This document shows positions 9,015-17,672 of a stretch of 44,150 nucleotides of DNA, piece after piece. A program made the translations under genes and the position numbers. Numbering within the stretch: the stretch's first letter is position 1; the number at the start of each line of letters is the position of its first letter. The notes under the pieces were generated by a model. That model saw only the letters and a program-made list of their open reading frames with translations, did not search any database and was not told where the DNA came from. Origin of the DNA: an uncultured Microbacterium sp. (lineage in GTDB: Bacteria; Actinomycetota; Actinomycetes; Actinomycetales; Microbacteriaceae); the NCBI RefSeq assembly GCF_947632095.1, contig NZ_CANROA010000016.1, positions 1 to 44,150 of the forward strand, given 5' to 3'.

Positions 9015-10328
9015 GTGCGCACCATCGATCTGAGGGGCAAGACCCTCTCCGCCGCAGACATGCTCGCGGCCGTCCCGCGCGCCGCGCAGGCACGCGCCGA
9101 GGCGCTCGAGACCGCCGCGCGCATCGTCGAAGACGTGCGCACCGGGGGAGAGTCCGCGCTGCGTGCGCAGGCCGAGCAGTTCGACCGGGTCACCGGCCAC
9201 GCGATCCGCGTCCCCGCTGAGCACATCGCGGACGCCCTCGCCGCCGTCTCGCTCGAGGTGCGCACGGCCCTCGAAGAGTCCATCGCCCGCGTGCGGCAGG
9301 GCTCCGAGGCACAGGTGCCCGCACCGCGGGTCACCGAGATCGGCCCCGGCGCGCGCATCACGCAGCGCTGGCAGCCTGTGAACCGCGTCGGCGTGTACAT
9401 CCCGGGCGGCAAGGCCCCACTCGCCTCGAGCGTTGTCATGAACGTCGTCCCCGCGCAGGTCGCCGGGGTCACCGAGATCGCACTGGCTTCCCCTCCGCAG
9501 CACAGCGAGGACGGCCGCATCCACCCGACGATCCTCGCCGCCGCCGGCCTCCTCGGCGTCACCGAGGTCTACGCGATCGGCGGCGCGGGCGCGATCGGAG
9601 CCTTCGCGCACGGCGTCGAGGGCATCGGCCTCGACCCGGTCGACGTCGTCTCCGGCCCTGGCAACAACTACGTCGCATCCGCCAAGCGGGCGGTCGCCGG
9701 CGTGGTCGGCACCGACTCCGAGGCGGGCGCGACAGAAATTCTCATCGTCGCGGACGGCGAGGCGGATGCGCGCCTCATCGCCGCCGACCTCATCAGCCAG
9801 GCCGAGCACGACGAACAGGCATCCGCAGTGCTCGTCACCGATGACGCAGACCTCGCCGAGCGCGTCGCCGTCGAGGTCGCCGACCTCGCGGCCCGCACGC
9901 GACACAGCGAGCGCGTCGGCGTCTCGCTCTCAGGCCCCCAGTCGGCGATCGTGCTTGTCGACGATCGAGCCATGGCGACCGCGTTCAGCAACGCCTACGC
10001 TCCGGAGCACCTCGAGCTGCACCTCGTGGACGCGGAGGAGGCGGCATCGGCCTTCACCAGCGCCGGCGCGATCTTCGTCGGCGACCAGACGCCGGTCAGC
10101 CTCGGCGACTACATGGCCGGCAGCAACCACGTGCTGCCCACCGGCGGTCAGGCGCGCTACGCACCGGGCCTGGGCGCGTACACGTTCCTGCGCCCGCAGC
10201 AGGTGATCAGCTACGATCACGCTGCCCTCGCCGCGGTCCGCGCTGGCGTCGTGGCACTGGCGAACACCGAAGTGCTTCCGGCGCACGGCGACGCGATCGA
10301 GGCGCGCTTCGGCGCGTCGGAGGGCTGA
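9015..10328 (+). CDS. hisD: Histidinol dehydrogenase
   Basis: A 437-residue enzyme for the last two steps of histidine biosynthesis: NAD-dependent oxidation of L-histidinol to L-histidine, zinc dependent. Family motifs are visible: VGVYIPGGKAPLASSV, the NAD-binding GPGNNYVASAKR, SEAGATEI, the zinc-site region SQAEHDEQA, and the catalytic Glu-His pair in YAPEHLEL, then GSNHVLPTGGQAR. The start is GTG 9015, one base after the stop of the upstream membrane protein gene. This start gives the normal N-terminus (VRTIDLRGK), so translation is probably coupled. No other his genes lie in the window. Confidence 0.97.
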   Translation: MRTIDLRGKTLSAADMLAAVPRAAQARAEALETAARIVEDVRTGGESALRAQAEQFDRVTGHAIRVPAEHIADALAAVSLEVRTALEESIARVRQGSEAQVPAPRVTEIGPGARITQRWQPVNRVGVYIPGGKAPLASSVVMNVVPAQVAGVTEIALASPPQHSEDGRIHPTILAAAGLLGVTEVYAIGGAGAIGAFAHGVEGIGLDPVDVVSGPGNNYVASAKRAVAGVVGTDSEAGATEILIVADGEADARLIAADLISQAEHDEQASAVLVTDDADLAERVAVEVADLAARTRHSERVGVSLSGPQSAIVLVDDRAMATAFSNAYAPEHLELHLVDAEEAASAFTSAGAIFVGDQTPVSLGDYMAGSNHVLPTGGQARYAPGLGAYTFLRPQQVISYDHAALAAVRAGVVALANTEVLPAHGDAIEARFGASEG

Positions 10329-10333
10329 GCGAC

Positions 10334-10339
10334 TACGCT
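10334..10339 (+). promoter_or_regulatory. -10 element upstream of nrdR
   Basis: TACGCT, 8 nt before ATG 10348, with no ribosome-binding site between. It fits a leaderless transcript for nrdR. Confidence 0.45.
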
Positions 10340-10347
10340 GACAGATT

Positions 10348-10824
10348 ATGCACTGCCCGTTCTGCCGCCATTCTGATTCCCGCGTGATCGACTCGCGCAC
10401 GAGCGATGACGGGCTGTCGATCCGCCGGCGCCGGCAATGCCCGGAGTGTGGCGGTCGGTTCACGACGACAGAGACGGCGAGCCTCAGCGTCATCAAGCGC
10501 AGCGGTGTGATGGAGCCGTTCAGCCGGGAGAAGGTCATCTCCGGTGTTCGCAAGGCCTGCCAGGGGCGCCCGGTCACCGAGGCCGACCTCGCGGTCCTCG
10601 CGCAGCGGGTGGAGGAGGCGGTGCGCCAGACCGGCGTCTCGCAGCTCGACGCGAACGAGATCGGCCTCGCGATCCTCGGGCCGCTCCGCGATCTCGATGA
10701 GGTGGCCTATCTCCGCTTCGCGAGCGTCTACCAGGCGTTCGATTCCCTCGAGGATTTCGAGAGCGCGATCGGAGATCTCCGGGCCGACCACATCGCTGCG
10801 CAGCGGGAGAGCGCCGACAGGTAA
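10348..10824 (+). CDS. nrdR: Transcriptional repressor NrdR
   Basis: A 158-residue regulator of ribonucleotide reductase genes. The N-terminal zinc ribbon has Cys3, Cys6, Cys31 and Cys34 (MHCPFC and CPEC), then the conserved [20 protein letters not shown]-binding segment. The ATP-cone at about 49-139 ([24 protein letters not shown]) senses dATP/ATP. Length matches the family. It acts at NrdR boxes in front of nrd operons; none was recognised in this window. Confidence 0.97.
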   Translation: MHCPFCRHSDSRVIDSRTSDDGLSIRRRRQCPECGGRFTTTETASLSVIKRSGVMEPFSREKVISGVRKACQGRPVTEADLAVLAQRVEEAVRQTGVSQLDANEIGLAILGPLRDLDEVAYLRFASVYQAFDSLEDFESAIGDLRADHIAAQRESADR

Positions 10825-10827
10825 TCT
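10822..10827 (+). promoter_or_regulatory. -10 element upstream of pyrD
   Basis: TAATCT lies 7 nt before ATG 10835 and overlaps the nrdR stop. It fits a separate leaderless pyrD transcript. A weak aggg also precedes the ATG, so leadered translation from an nrdR read-through mRNA cannot be excluded. Confidence 0.45.
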
Positions 10828-10834
10828 GGCAGGG

Positions 10835-11857
10835 ATGTATCCGCTGCTCTTTCGCGCTGTCCTTTCGCGCTTCGACCCCGAGTCCGCCCATCACGCCGGC
10901 ATGGCGGTGATCCGTGCGCTCGGGGCGCCCCCGTTCTCATGGATCACCCGCGCGGTCGCCGCGCCCGGCCCCGGTCTCCAGGTGCAGGCGCTCGGCCTCA
11001 CCTTCGACTCACCATTCGGCGTGGCGGCCGGCTTCGACAAGAACGCCATCGGCGTGCGCGGTCTCGCCGCCCTCGGTTTCGGTCACGTCGAGGTCGGCAC
11101 GGTGACGGCTATCCCGCAGGAGGGCAACCCGAAGCCGCGTCTGTTCCGTCTGGTCGAGGATCGTGCGGTCATCAACCGGATGGGCTTCAACAACGCCGGC
11201 GCGGATGCTGCGGTCCGCCGATTGGAGAAGCTGCGTCGACGACGTCCGAAGACGGTCGTCGGCGTGAATATCGGCAAGAGCCGGGTCGTCGACGTCGAGA
11301 ACGCGACGGCGGACTACGTGTCCAGTGCCCTCGCCCTCGCGCCGCTGGCCGACTATCTCGCCGTCAACGTCTCCTCGCCGAACACTCCGGGGCTCCGGGG
11401 TCTGCAGGCGGTCGAAACTCTTGCACCGCTGCTGCGCGCTGTGAAGATCGCGGCCGATCGGACTCCGCTGCTGGTGAAGATCGCCCCCGACCTGTCGGAC
11501 GACGAGATCCAGGCGATTGCCCGCATGGCTGTCGCCGAGGGGCTCGACGGCATCATCGCCCACAACACGACGATCTCGCGGGATGGCTTGCGCACAGATG
11601 CCGCCACCGTCGAGGCAGCGGGTGCGGGAGGGCTCTCCGGCGCGCCGTTGCGGGAGCGCTCGATGGAGGTTCTTCGCGTCGTCCGCGATGCGGTGCCCTC
11701 CGACTTCTGCGTGGTCTCCGTCGGGGGAGTGGAGACGGCATCCGATGTTCGCGAGCGCTTGGACGCCGGCGCCACCCTCGTTCAGGGCTACACGGCCTTC
11801 CTGTATCGCGGACCGCTCTGGGCCCGCCAGATCAATCGCGGTCTGCGCCGGCGCTGA
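10835..11857 (+). CDS. pyrD: Dihydroorotate dehydrogenase, quinone type (class 2)
   Basis: A 340-residue FMN enzyme that oxidises dihydroorotate to orotate in pyrimidine synthesis and passes electrons to menaquinone at the membrane. Class 2 features are visible: an N-terminal amphipathic extension (YPLLFRAVLSRFDPESAHHAGM), FMN motifs GVAAGFDKN, VEVGTVTAIPQEGNPKPR and NRMGFNNAG. VNVSSPNTPGLRGLQ follows, in which the serine is the expected catalytic base of class 2 enzymes. GIIAHNTT and the phosphate-binding SVGGVET complete it. ATG 10835 gives the normal family N-terminus. The gene ends before a bidirectional terminator. Confidence 0.97.
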   Translation: MYPLLFRAVLSRFDPESAHHAGMAVIRALGAPPFSWITRAVAAPGPGLQVQALGLTFDSPFGVAAGFDKNAIGVRGLAALGFGHVEVGTVTAIPQEGNPKPRLFRLVEDRAVINRMGFNNAGADAAVRRLEKLRRRRPKTVVGVNIGKSRVVDVENATADYVSSALALAPLADYLAVNVSSPNTPGLRGLQAVETLAPLLRAVKIAADRTPLLVKIAPDLSDDEIQAIARMAVAEGLDGIIAHNTTISRDGLRTDAATVEAAGAGGLSGAPLRERSMEVLRVVRDAVPSDFCVVSVGGVETASDVRERLDAGATLVQGYTAFLYRGPLWARQINRGLRRR

Positions 11858-11874
11858 CTCTGTCGTCGTAACCC

Positions 11875-11907
11875 AGAACGCCCGCCGACGATGTCGGCGG
11901 GCGTTCT
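11875..11907. terminator. Bidirectional terminator between pyrD and the DUF3043 gene
   Basis: A perfect 15-bp stem (11875-11889 with 11893-11907) with a 3-nt GAT loop. The ends read AGAACGCCC and GGGCGTTCT. It sits between two convergent stops (11857 and 11924), so it can serve both strands. There is no long T tract, as is common in high-GC hosts. Confidence 0.85.
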
Positions 11908-11923
11908 GCTGTGCTTCGGCGGA

Positions 11924-12487
11924 TCAGGCGGGATACTCGCCGCGTTTGACCTGCGGTTTGGGCAGACGCATGAAGCGCATCTGCAGCGAGCGCATGGCGG
12001 CGTACCAGCCCAGGCCCTTCTCGACTTGGTCGGCGCCGAAACGTGCCCGGGCCTTGCGCTTCACGCGGTTGCCGAGGATGATCATGCCGGCCACCGCGAC
12101 GAAGATGAAGCACCACAGGCCCACGAACGCATAGGTCGAGAACGTCGGGTCGGGGATGAGGGAGACGAGGATCACGACGACCATGAGAGCCATGACCCAC
12201 TCCGAGATGTGCCACCCGGCGTCGACGTAGTCGCGCACCCACCGGCGCTGCGGGCCCTTGTCGCGCTGGGGCAGGTACTTGTCCTCACCGGCGGCCATAC
12301 CGGCCTGAGCGCGTTCGCGCTGCTCGCGCAGCTGCGCCTTGGCCGCTGCGCGAGCCTCCTTTGTGTCGGCGACTAGCGGGCGTCGCCGGGCGGCCTCCTG
12401 CTCGGCGCGGCTCGGGGTCGGACGACCCTTGCCGGTGGACGGCGTCTCGGGGGAGTCGTCGTTCGTCGACGGGGTGGAAGTGGACAC
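11924..12487 (-). CDS. DUF3043-family membrane protein
   Basis: A 187-residue protein matching the actinobacterial DUF3043 family; no function is established. The N-terminal half is hydrophilic, low complexity and charged (Ser/Thr/Pro then Arg/Ala/Glu-rich, with KGRPTPSRAEQEAARRRPL). The conserved part RDKGPQRRWVRDYVDAGWHISEW (in part) leads into two hydrophobic segments at about 109-126 and 131-150, and the tail is basic. The start is GTG at 12487 on the minus strand, with GAGGAG just upstream. The much longer open frame upstream is a shadow of the divergent dipeptidase gene. Divergent intergenic space to that gene is only 45 nt. Confidence 0.85.
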   Translation of the reverse strand: MSTSTPSTNDDSPETPSTGKGRPTPSRAEQEAARRRPLVADTKEARAAAKAQLREQRERAQAGMAAGEDKYLPQRDKGPQRRWVRDYVDAGWHISEWVMALMVVVILVSLIPDPTFSTYAFVGLWCFIFVAVAGMIILGNRVKRKARARFGADQVEKGLGWYAAMRSLQMRFMRLPKPQVKRGEYPA

Positions 12488-12519
12488 GGCTCTCCTCAGT
12501 GACGGATCAAGTTCGGCCT

Positions 12520-12525
12520 TAAGAT
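12520..12525 (+). promoter_or_regulatory. -10 element upstream of the M20 dipeptidase gene
   Basis: TAAGAT lies 7 nt before ATG 12533 with no ribosome-binding site between, which fits a leaderless mRNA. Confidence 0.5.
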
Positions 12526-12532
12526 TACTCGC

Positions 12533-13951
12533 ATGACATCTGTGCCGCCCAATGCAGACCCCGCCGTCGAATCCGCCGTCACCGAAGCGGTCGCCCTCGG
12601 CGTTCCCGCCGCTCTCTCCGACCTGGGCGATCTCGTCCGGATCCCCGGTATCGCCTGGCCGTCCTTCGATCAGACGCAGCTCGTGCGCAGCGCTGAGCAC
12701 GTAGCGTCGCTGGCACGCGATACGGGCGTTTTTGACAGCGTGGAGGTGCTGCGCGCAGCCATTCCCGGAACGGATGAGGTGGGGCAGCCGGCCGTCCTCG
12801 CAACCCGCGCGGCACGTAACGGAAGGCCGACGATCCTGCTGTACGCGCACCACGACGTCCAGCCTCCCGGTGCGGACGAGCTCTGGGAGACCCCGCCGTT
12901 CGAGCCGACGGTCCGTGACGGACGCCTGTACGGCCGCGGAGCTGCCGATGACAAGGCCGGCATCATGGCCCACATCGCGTCGCTGCGTGCTGTCGCCGAG
13001 ACCCTCGGTGACGACTTCGACCTCGGCGTCTCTATGTTCATCGAGGGCGAGGAGGAATACGGATCGCGATCGTTCGGTCAGTTCCTCAGCGACAACGCTG
13101 ACGCGCTGCGCGCGGATGCGATCGTCGTCGCGGATTCGGGCAACTGGGACTCCGAGACACCCGGGCTCACGGTCTCCCTCCGAGGCAATGCCCGCTTCAC
13201 CTTGACCGTGCGCACACTGGCGCACGGATCGCACTCCGGCATGTTCGGCGGCGCGGTCCCGGATGCCATGATGGCGACGATCCGACTGCTTTCCTCCCTG
13301 TGGGCTGACGACGGCGCCGTGGCGGTCGCCGGGCTCGCAGAGCGCGACACGCCGACGCCGGAATATTCCGAGGCGACCCTGCGGGATGAGGCCGGCCTGC
13401 TTCCTGGGGTCTCGCCCGCAGGCCGCGACAGCATCCTCAGTCGAATCTGGAACAAGCCCTCCGTCACGGTCATCGGCATCGATGCGACCAGCGTCGAAGC
13501 GGCATCCAACACCCTCGCGCCCGAGGTGAGCGTCGTCGTCAGCGCCCGCGTCGCACCGGGACAGTCAGGGGAGGAGGCCTACGCAGCCCTGGAGAAGCAT
13601 CTGCGCGAGCGTGCACCGTTCGGTGCGGAGCTGACGTTCTCCGACGTCGATCTCGGCAACGGTTTCCTCGTGGATACGAGCGGCTGGGCCGTGGGACTCG
13701 CGCGCCAGGCGATGGCCGACGGCTACGGCGTCGAACCGGTGGACCTCGGAGTCGGAGGCTCGATCCCCTTCATCGCGGATCTCGTTCACGAGTTCCCGGA
13801 GGCGCAGATCCTCGTCACGGGCGTCGAGGACCCCCACTCGCGTGCCCACAGCCCGAACGAATCCCTGCACCTGGATACCTTCCGCCACGCGATCGCGACC
13901 GAGGCGCTCCTGCTGACGCGCATGAACGCCCTCATCCGCGACGAGCTCTGA
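12533..13951 (+). CDS. M20-family dipeptidase
   Basis: A 472-residue di-zinc peptidase of the M20 family (dipeptidase / carnosinase-like branch). Metal and catalytic motifs are visible: YAHHDVQPPG (His and the following Asp), GRGAADDKAG (bridging Asp), EGEEEYGS (general-base Glu and metal Glu), and the late metal His region in VEDPHSRAHSPNESLH. The lid/dimerisation domain lies between about 215 and 335 (LRGNARFTLTVRTLAHGSHSGMFGG). It is cytosolic, with no signal peptide. The natural substrate cannot be told from sequence. It ends before a strong hairpin. Confidence 0.92.
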   Translation: MTSVPPNADPAVESAVTEAVALGVPAALSDLGDLVRIPGIAWPSFDQTQLVRSAEHVASLARDTGVFDSVEVLRAAIPGTDEVGQPAVLATRAARNGRPTILLYAHHDVQPPGADELWETPPFEPTVRDGRLYGRGAADDKAGIMAHIASLRAVAETLGDDFDLGVSMFIEGEEEYGSRSFGQFLSDNADALRADAIVVADSGNWDSETPGLTVSLRGNARFTLTVRTLAHGSHSGMFGGAVPDAMMATIRLLSSLWADDGAVAVAGLAERDTPTPEYSEATLRDEAGLLPGVSPAGRDSILSRIWNKPSVTVIGIDATSVEAASNTLAPEVSVVVSARVAPGQSGEEAYAALEKHLRERAPFGAELTFSDVDLGNGFLVDTSGWAVGLARQAMADGYGVEPVDLGVGGSIPFIADLVHEFPEAQILVTGVEDPHSRAHSPNESLHLDTFRHAIATEALLLTRMNALIRDEL

Positions 13952-13954
13952 GAT

Positions 13955-13990
13955 CCGGCGCGCACCCGCCCTCGTGCGGGTGCGCGCCGG
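13955..13990 (+). terminator. Terminator-like hairpin after the dipeptidase gene
   Basis: A 15-bp GC-rich perfect stem (13955-13969 with 13976-13990) and a 6-nt loop, four bases after the TGA. There is no T tract; the next bases form a -10 for erpA. Confidence 0.7.
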
Positions 13991-14038
13991 TAGAATCAGA
14001 ACAACCATCCGCGGTCATCCGCGGCCTGTCACAAGGAG
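13991..14038 (+). promoter_or_regulatory. erpA promoter -10 and leader
   Basis: TAGAAT (13991-13996) directly follows the hairpin. The leader of about 40 nt carries a tandem ATCCGCGG repeat (14007-14014 and 14017-14024), whose CCGCGG cores can pair as a small hairpin. An aaggag ribosome site at 14033-14038 follows. The repeat could be an operator for an iron-sulfur regulator, but this is inference. Confidence 0.5.
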
Positions 14039-14042
14039 CGAC

Positions 14043-14411
14043 ATGAGCGACACCACACTCACCACGGAGACCGAGAACACCGCGCCCCACGGTGTCACCC
14101 TCACGGAGGCCGCGGCCAACAAGGTCAAGACCCTGCTTTCGCAGGAAGGCCGCGATGACCTGCGTCTTCGCGTCGCGGTTCAGCCCGGCGGATGCTCCGG
14201 CCTGATCTACCAGCTCTATTTCGACGAGCGCTACCTCGAAGGCGACGAGACCGTCGACTTCGACGGCGTCGAGGTGATCGTCGACAACATGAGCGTTCCC
14301 TACCTCGATGGCGCGGCCATCGACTTCAAGGACACGATCTCCGAGCAGGGATTCACCATCGACAACCCCAATGCTGCGGGCAGCTGCGCCTGCGGAGACA
14401 GCTTCCACTGA
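14043..14411 (+). CDS. erpA: A-type iron-sulfur carrier/insertion protein (ErpA-like)
   Basis: A 122-residue A-type Fe-S protein that passes clusters to apoproteins. The three conserved cysteines are present: one in PGGCSGLIYQL near residue 51 and two in the C-terminal SCACGDSF. The core matches HesB/IscA (GVTLTEAAANKVKTLL, LRLRVAVQPGGCSG, then VIVDNMSVPYLDGAAIDF). An N-terminal extension of about 18 residues is rich in Thr/Glu. ATG 14043 has a clear ribosome site. Its position just before the cytochrome oxidase genes and near the Rieske protein gene fits a role in respiratory Fe-S maturation (inference). Confidence 0.93.
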   Translation: MSDTTLTTETENTAPHGVTLTEAAANKVKTLLSQEGRDDLRLRVAVQPGGCSGLIYQLYFDERYLEGDETVDFDGVEVIVDNMSVPYLDGAAIDFKDTISEQGFTIDNPNAAGSCACGDSFH

Positions 14412-14465
14412 ACATCCCCTGTGCCGGACCTGCGTGGTTGGCATGAATCAGGTGTGCGCTTGCCC

Positions 14466-14501
14466 TAGACTGGTAGGTGCCCTGTCCGCGATCTTGAAAG
14501 G
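14466..14501 (+). promoter_or_regulatory. Likely ctaCDF promoter -10 and ribosome site
   Basis: TAGACT (14466-14471) could be the -10. The nearest -35-like TTGGCA (14438-14443) is 22 nt away, too far for a standard sigma-70-type promoter. GAAAGG (14496-14501) is the ribosome site for GTG 14508. Confidence 0.4.
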
Positions 14502-14507
14502 TGCATC

Positions 14508-15419
14508 GTGCCCTCGAAACGCCGCCTTCGTTGGGCCGCCATTCCTACGGGAATTGCGGCAGCTGTGGCCCTGGCGGGATGTACTCCCACCCAGCTCCAC
14601 GGATTCCTCCCAGGCTTCGTGGAAGACGGCACTGCCGCCACGAACCAGACGGATCGGGTTGCCGATCTGTGGGTGAACTCCTGGATCGTCCTTCTGGGCG
14701 TGGGAATCATCACCTGGGTCCTGATGGGTTGGGCCGCCGTCGCATACCGCCGCCGCAAGGGGCAGACCGGACTCCCGGTCCAGATGCGATACAACATGCC
14801 CATCGAGATCTTCTACACGGTGATCCCGCTGATCCTCGTGATGGGGATGTTCTTCTTCACTGCGCGTGATCAGGCCGCCATCGAAACCCAGTGGGGCGAC
14901 GATGCCGATGTCGAGATCACCGCGATCGGCAAGCAGTGGGCGTTCGACTTCATGTACGCCGGCGACAACGACGACCTCTCCGACGCCGTGTGGACCATGG
15001 GCATTCAGGCCCAGCCCGACGCCGACGGCAACATCGACCAGGAGCAGCTGCCCACGCTGGTCCTCCCGGTCGATCAGAAGGTCCACATCAGCCTGCAGTC
15101 GCGCGACGTCATCCACTCCTTCTGGATCATCGACTTCCTGTACAAGAAGGACATGTACATCGGCAAGGACAACGACTGGTCCTTCATTCCGACGCGCGTC
15201 GGCGAGTACGCCGGAAAGTGCGCCGAGCTGTGTGGCGAGTACCACTCGATGATGCTCTTCAACGTCAAGGTCGTCGAGCAGGACGAGTACGACGACTACG
15301 TCGCTTCGCTGCGTGATCTCGGCAACACCGGAGACATCTCCAAGGCGTACGACCGTCTCAACAACCTTCCCGGAACTGGTGCTCAGTCCGGATCGGGCTC
15401 CGAGGAAGAGGGAGAGTAA
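14508..15419 (+). CDS. ctaC: Cytochrome c oxidase subunit II (lipoprotein)
   Basis: A 303-residue aa3 oxidase subunit that carries the CuA electron-entry site. The N-terminus is a lipoprotein signal with lipobox LAGC near residue 25. Two transmembrane segments follow (about 57-80 and 103-123, with EIFYTVIPLILVMGMFFF). The CuA ligands are visible: His203, Cys238, Cys242, His246 and Met249 (region CAELCGEYHSMM). A charged loop before the CuA domain (DNDDLSDAVWTMG) is typical of actinobacteria, where it helps dock QcrC. GTG 14508 has a good ribosome site. ctaD follows after 6 nt. Confidence 0.97.
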   Translation: MPSKRRLRWAAIPTGIAAAVALAGCTPTQLHGFLPGFVEDGTAATNQTDRVADLWVNSWIVLLGVGIITWVLMGWAAVAYRRRKGQTGLPVQMRYNMPIEIFYTVIPLILVMGMFFFTARDQAAIETQWGDDADVEITAIGKQWAFDFMYAGDNDDLSDAVWTMGIQAQPDADGNIDQEQLPTLVLPVDQKVHISLQSRDVIHSFWIIDFLYKKDMYIGKDNDWSFIPTRVGEYAGKCAELCGEYHSMMLFNVKVVEQDEYDDYVASLRDLGNTGDISKAYDRLNNLPGTGAQSGSGSEEEGE

Positions 15420-15425
15420 GCCTCT

Positions 15426-17171
15426 ATGTCCACGAATTCTGCCAACGGTGATCTCCACGGATCACGCCCCAGTGGCACTCCGGCGCGTCAGGCGGCTCTG
15501 CTGAGCTCGTCGCGCACGTCGGAGAAGGGCAACATCTTCGTCAAGTGGATCACTTCCACCGACCACAAGACGATCGGGTACATGTACCTGATCTCCTCGG
15601 TCATCTTCTTCCTCCTCGGCGGTGTGATGGCTCTTGTCATCCGCGCTGAGCTCTTCGCTCCGGGAATGCAGATCATCCCGACGAAGGAGCAGTACAACCA
15701 GCTGTTCACGATGCACGGCACGATCATGCTGCTGATGTTCGCGACGCCGCTCTTCGCGGGCTTCGCGAACGCGATCCTGCCGCTGCAGCTGGGCGCGCCC
15801 GACGTGGCATTCCCGCGTTTGAACGCCTTCGCATTCTGGCTGTTCTCCTTCGGATCGATCATCGCGATCGCCGGATTCCTCACGCCGCAGGGTGCTGCGT
15901 CGTTCGGTTGGTTCGCTTACCAGCCGCTCGCAAATGCATCGTTCTCTCCGGGAGTCGGAGGAAACCTCTGGATGGTCGGACTCGGAATGTCCGGATTCGG
16001 TACGATCCTCGGCGCCGTGAACTTCATCACGACGATCATCACGATGCGTGCACCGGGCATGACGATGTGGCGCATGCCGATCTTCTCCTGGAACACGCTC
16101 GTCACGAGTCTCCTGATCCTCATGGCCTTCCCGGTCCTCGCAGCAGCCATGTTCGCTGCGGCATCCGACCGCATCCTCGGCTCGCACGTCTACGACCCGG
16201 CGAATGGTGGCGTCCTGCTCTGGCAGCACCTGTTCTGGTTCTTCGGCCACCCCGAGGTGTACATCATCGCTCTGCCGTTCTTCGGCATCGTTTCCGAGAT
16301 CTTCCCGGTCTTCAGCCGTAAGCCGATCTTCGGCTACAAGACTCTCGTGTACGCGACGATCGCGATCGCGGCGCTGTCGGTCTCGGTCTGGGCTCACCAC
16401 ATGTACGTCACGGGATCGGTTCTGCTGCCGTTCTTCGCTCTGATGACCATGCTCATCGCAGTTCCGACGGGTGTGAAGATCTTCAACTGGATCGGAACGC
16501 TGTGGCGAGGTTCCGTAACGTTCGAGACGCCGATGGTGTTCTCTCTCGGCTTCCTCGTGTCGTTCGTCTTCGGCGGTCTGACCGGTGTCATCCTGGCCGC
16601 GCCTCCGCTCGACTTCCACATCAGCGACTCGTACTTCGTGGTCGCCCACTTCCACTACGTCGTCTTCGGCACTGTCGTCTTCGCGATGTTCGCCGGCTTC
16701 TACTTCTGGTGGCCGAAGTGGACCGGACGCATGCTCAACGAGCGTCTCGGCTACGTCCACTTCTGGATGCTGTTCATCGGCTTCCACATGACGTTCCTCA
16801 TCCAGCACTGGCTGGGCGTCGATGGCATGGTCCGCCGTTATGCCGATTACTCGGCTGCTGACGGCTGGACGTGGGGCAACCAGATCTCCACCATCGGATC
16901 GATCATCCTCGGCGCCTCCATGATCCCGTTCTTCCTGAACGTCTGGATCACTGCCCGCAAGGCGCCCAAGGTCATGGTCAACGACCCGTGGGGCTACGGC
17001 GGTTCGCTCGAGTGGGCGACCAGCTGCCCGCCGCCGCGACACAACTTCACGTCGATCCCGCGCATCCGCAGCGAGCGTCCTGCGTTCGACCTGAACCACC
17101 CCGAGGCTGCGGAGCACCCCGTCGCCGCACCGGAACCGGCTCTGGCCGGTGCTAGCGGAGAGGCCAAGTAA
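15426..17171 (+). CDS. ctaD: Cytochrome c oxidase subunit I
   Basis: The 581-residue catalytic subunit of aa3 oxidase, which reduces O2 to water and pumps protons. Twelve hydrophobic segments are expected and consistent. Metal ligands are all present: His97 (heme a, MHGT), His275 with Tyr279 (CuB and the cross-linked Tyr, HPEVY), His324 and His325 (CuB, WAHHMYV), His408 (heme a3) and His410 (heme a, VAHFHYV). The C-terminal tail is Ala/Pro/Glu-rich. It lies between ctaC (6-nt gap) and ctaF (3-nt gap) in one operon. Confidence 0.98.
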   Translation: MSTNSANGDLHGSRPSGTPARQAALLSSSRTSEKGNIFVKWITSTDHKTIGYMYLISSVIFFLLGGVMALVIRAELFAPGMQIIPTKEQYNQLFTMHGTIMLLMFATPLFAGFANAILPLQLGAPDVAFPRLNAFAFWLFSFGSIIAIAGFLTPQGAASFGWFAYQPLANASFSPGVGGNLWMVGLGMSGFGTILGAVNFITTIITMRAPGMTMWRMPIFSWNTLVTSLLILMAFPVLAAAMFAAASDRILGSHVYDPANGGVLLWQHLFWFFGHPEVYIIALPFFGIVSEIFPVFSRKPIFGYKTLVYATIAIAALSVSVWAHHMYVTGSVLLPFFALMTMLIAVPTGVKIFNWIGTLWRGSVTFETPMVFSLGFLVSFVFGGLTGVILAAPPLDFHISDSYFVVAHFHYVVFGTVVFAMFAGFYFWWPKWTGRMLNERLGYVHFWMLFIGFHMTFLIQHWLGVDGMVRRYADYSAADGWTWGNQISTIGSIILGASMIPFFLNVWITARKAPKVMVNDPWGYGGSLEWATSCPPPRHNFTSIPRIRSERPAFDLNHPEAAEHPVAAPEPALAGASGEAK

Positions 17172-17174
17172 GCC

Positions 17175-17609
17175 ATGCGTTCAAACGTCGTCATCTGGTG
17201 GATCCTCGCGGTCTTCTTCCTGATCGTCGCCGCCGTCTACACGGTCTGGCACGTCCTCGCCTACCCCGAGCTCGTCGGCGCTGCGCGTGTCGAGTGGGTC
17301 GGTACGGTCGCGCTGCTTTTCGGAGCAGTCATGGGCGCGATGGTCGCTGTGTACCTCCAGCGCGTACACAAGTCACAGGGCGGCGAGCTGCCCGAGGACA
17401 TCCTGACGTCGGACATCGACGACGGTGACCCCGAGGTCGGCGAGTTCGCCCCGTGGTCCTGGTGGCCCATGGTCCTCGCAGCATCTGCAGGTGTGTTCCT
17501 CGTCGGCATGGCGGTGGGAACCTTCCTCCTGCCGATCGGGCTCGCGATCTTCGTCATCGCGATCGTCGGCTGGGTCTACGAGTTCTACCGCGGCAACTTC
17601 GCCCGCTGA
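17175..17609 (+). CDS. ctaF: Cytochrome c oxidase subunit IV, actinobacterial type
   Basis: A 144-residue membrane protein with four hydrophobic segments (about 5-28, 41-60, 94-113, 115-136). It matches the actinobacterial CtaF family, an accessory subunit of the bcc-aa3 supercomplex. Recognisable parts are the N-terminal WWILAVFFLIVAAVYTVWH, the loop EDILTSDIDDGDPEVGEFAPWSWWP (in part) and the end EFYRGNFAR. It begins 3 nt after ctaD and ends 11 nt before a strong hairpin. Confidence 0.95.
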   Translation: MRSNVVIWWILAVFFLIVAAVYTVWHVLAYPELVGAARVEWVGTVALLFGAVMGAMVAVYLQRVHKSQGGELPEDILTSDIDDGDPEVGEFAPWSWWPMVLAASAGVFLVGMAVGTFLLPIGLAIFVIAIVGWVYEFYRGNFAR

Positions 17610-17620
17610 CTCTCGCATCA

Positions 17621-17654
17621 AGAACGCCCCGGACAAGATTATCCGGGGCGTTCT
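17621..17654. terminator. Terminator after ctaF
   Basis: A 13-bp perfect stem (17621-17633 with 17642-17654) and an 8-nt loop. The arms start AGAACGCCCC and end GGGGCGTTCT, the same base as the pyrD terminator. It could also stop leftward transcripts from the region to its right. Confidence 0.85.
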
Positions 17655-17672
17655 GCGTTGTGGCGGTGCGGT

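Noticed and set aside
14438..14443. TTGGCA as the -35 of the ctaC promoter
   Set aside because: Its distance to the TAGACT at 14466 is 22 nt, outside the normal range.
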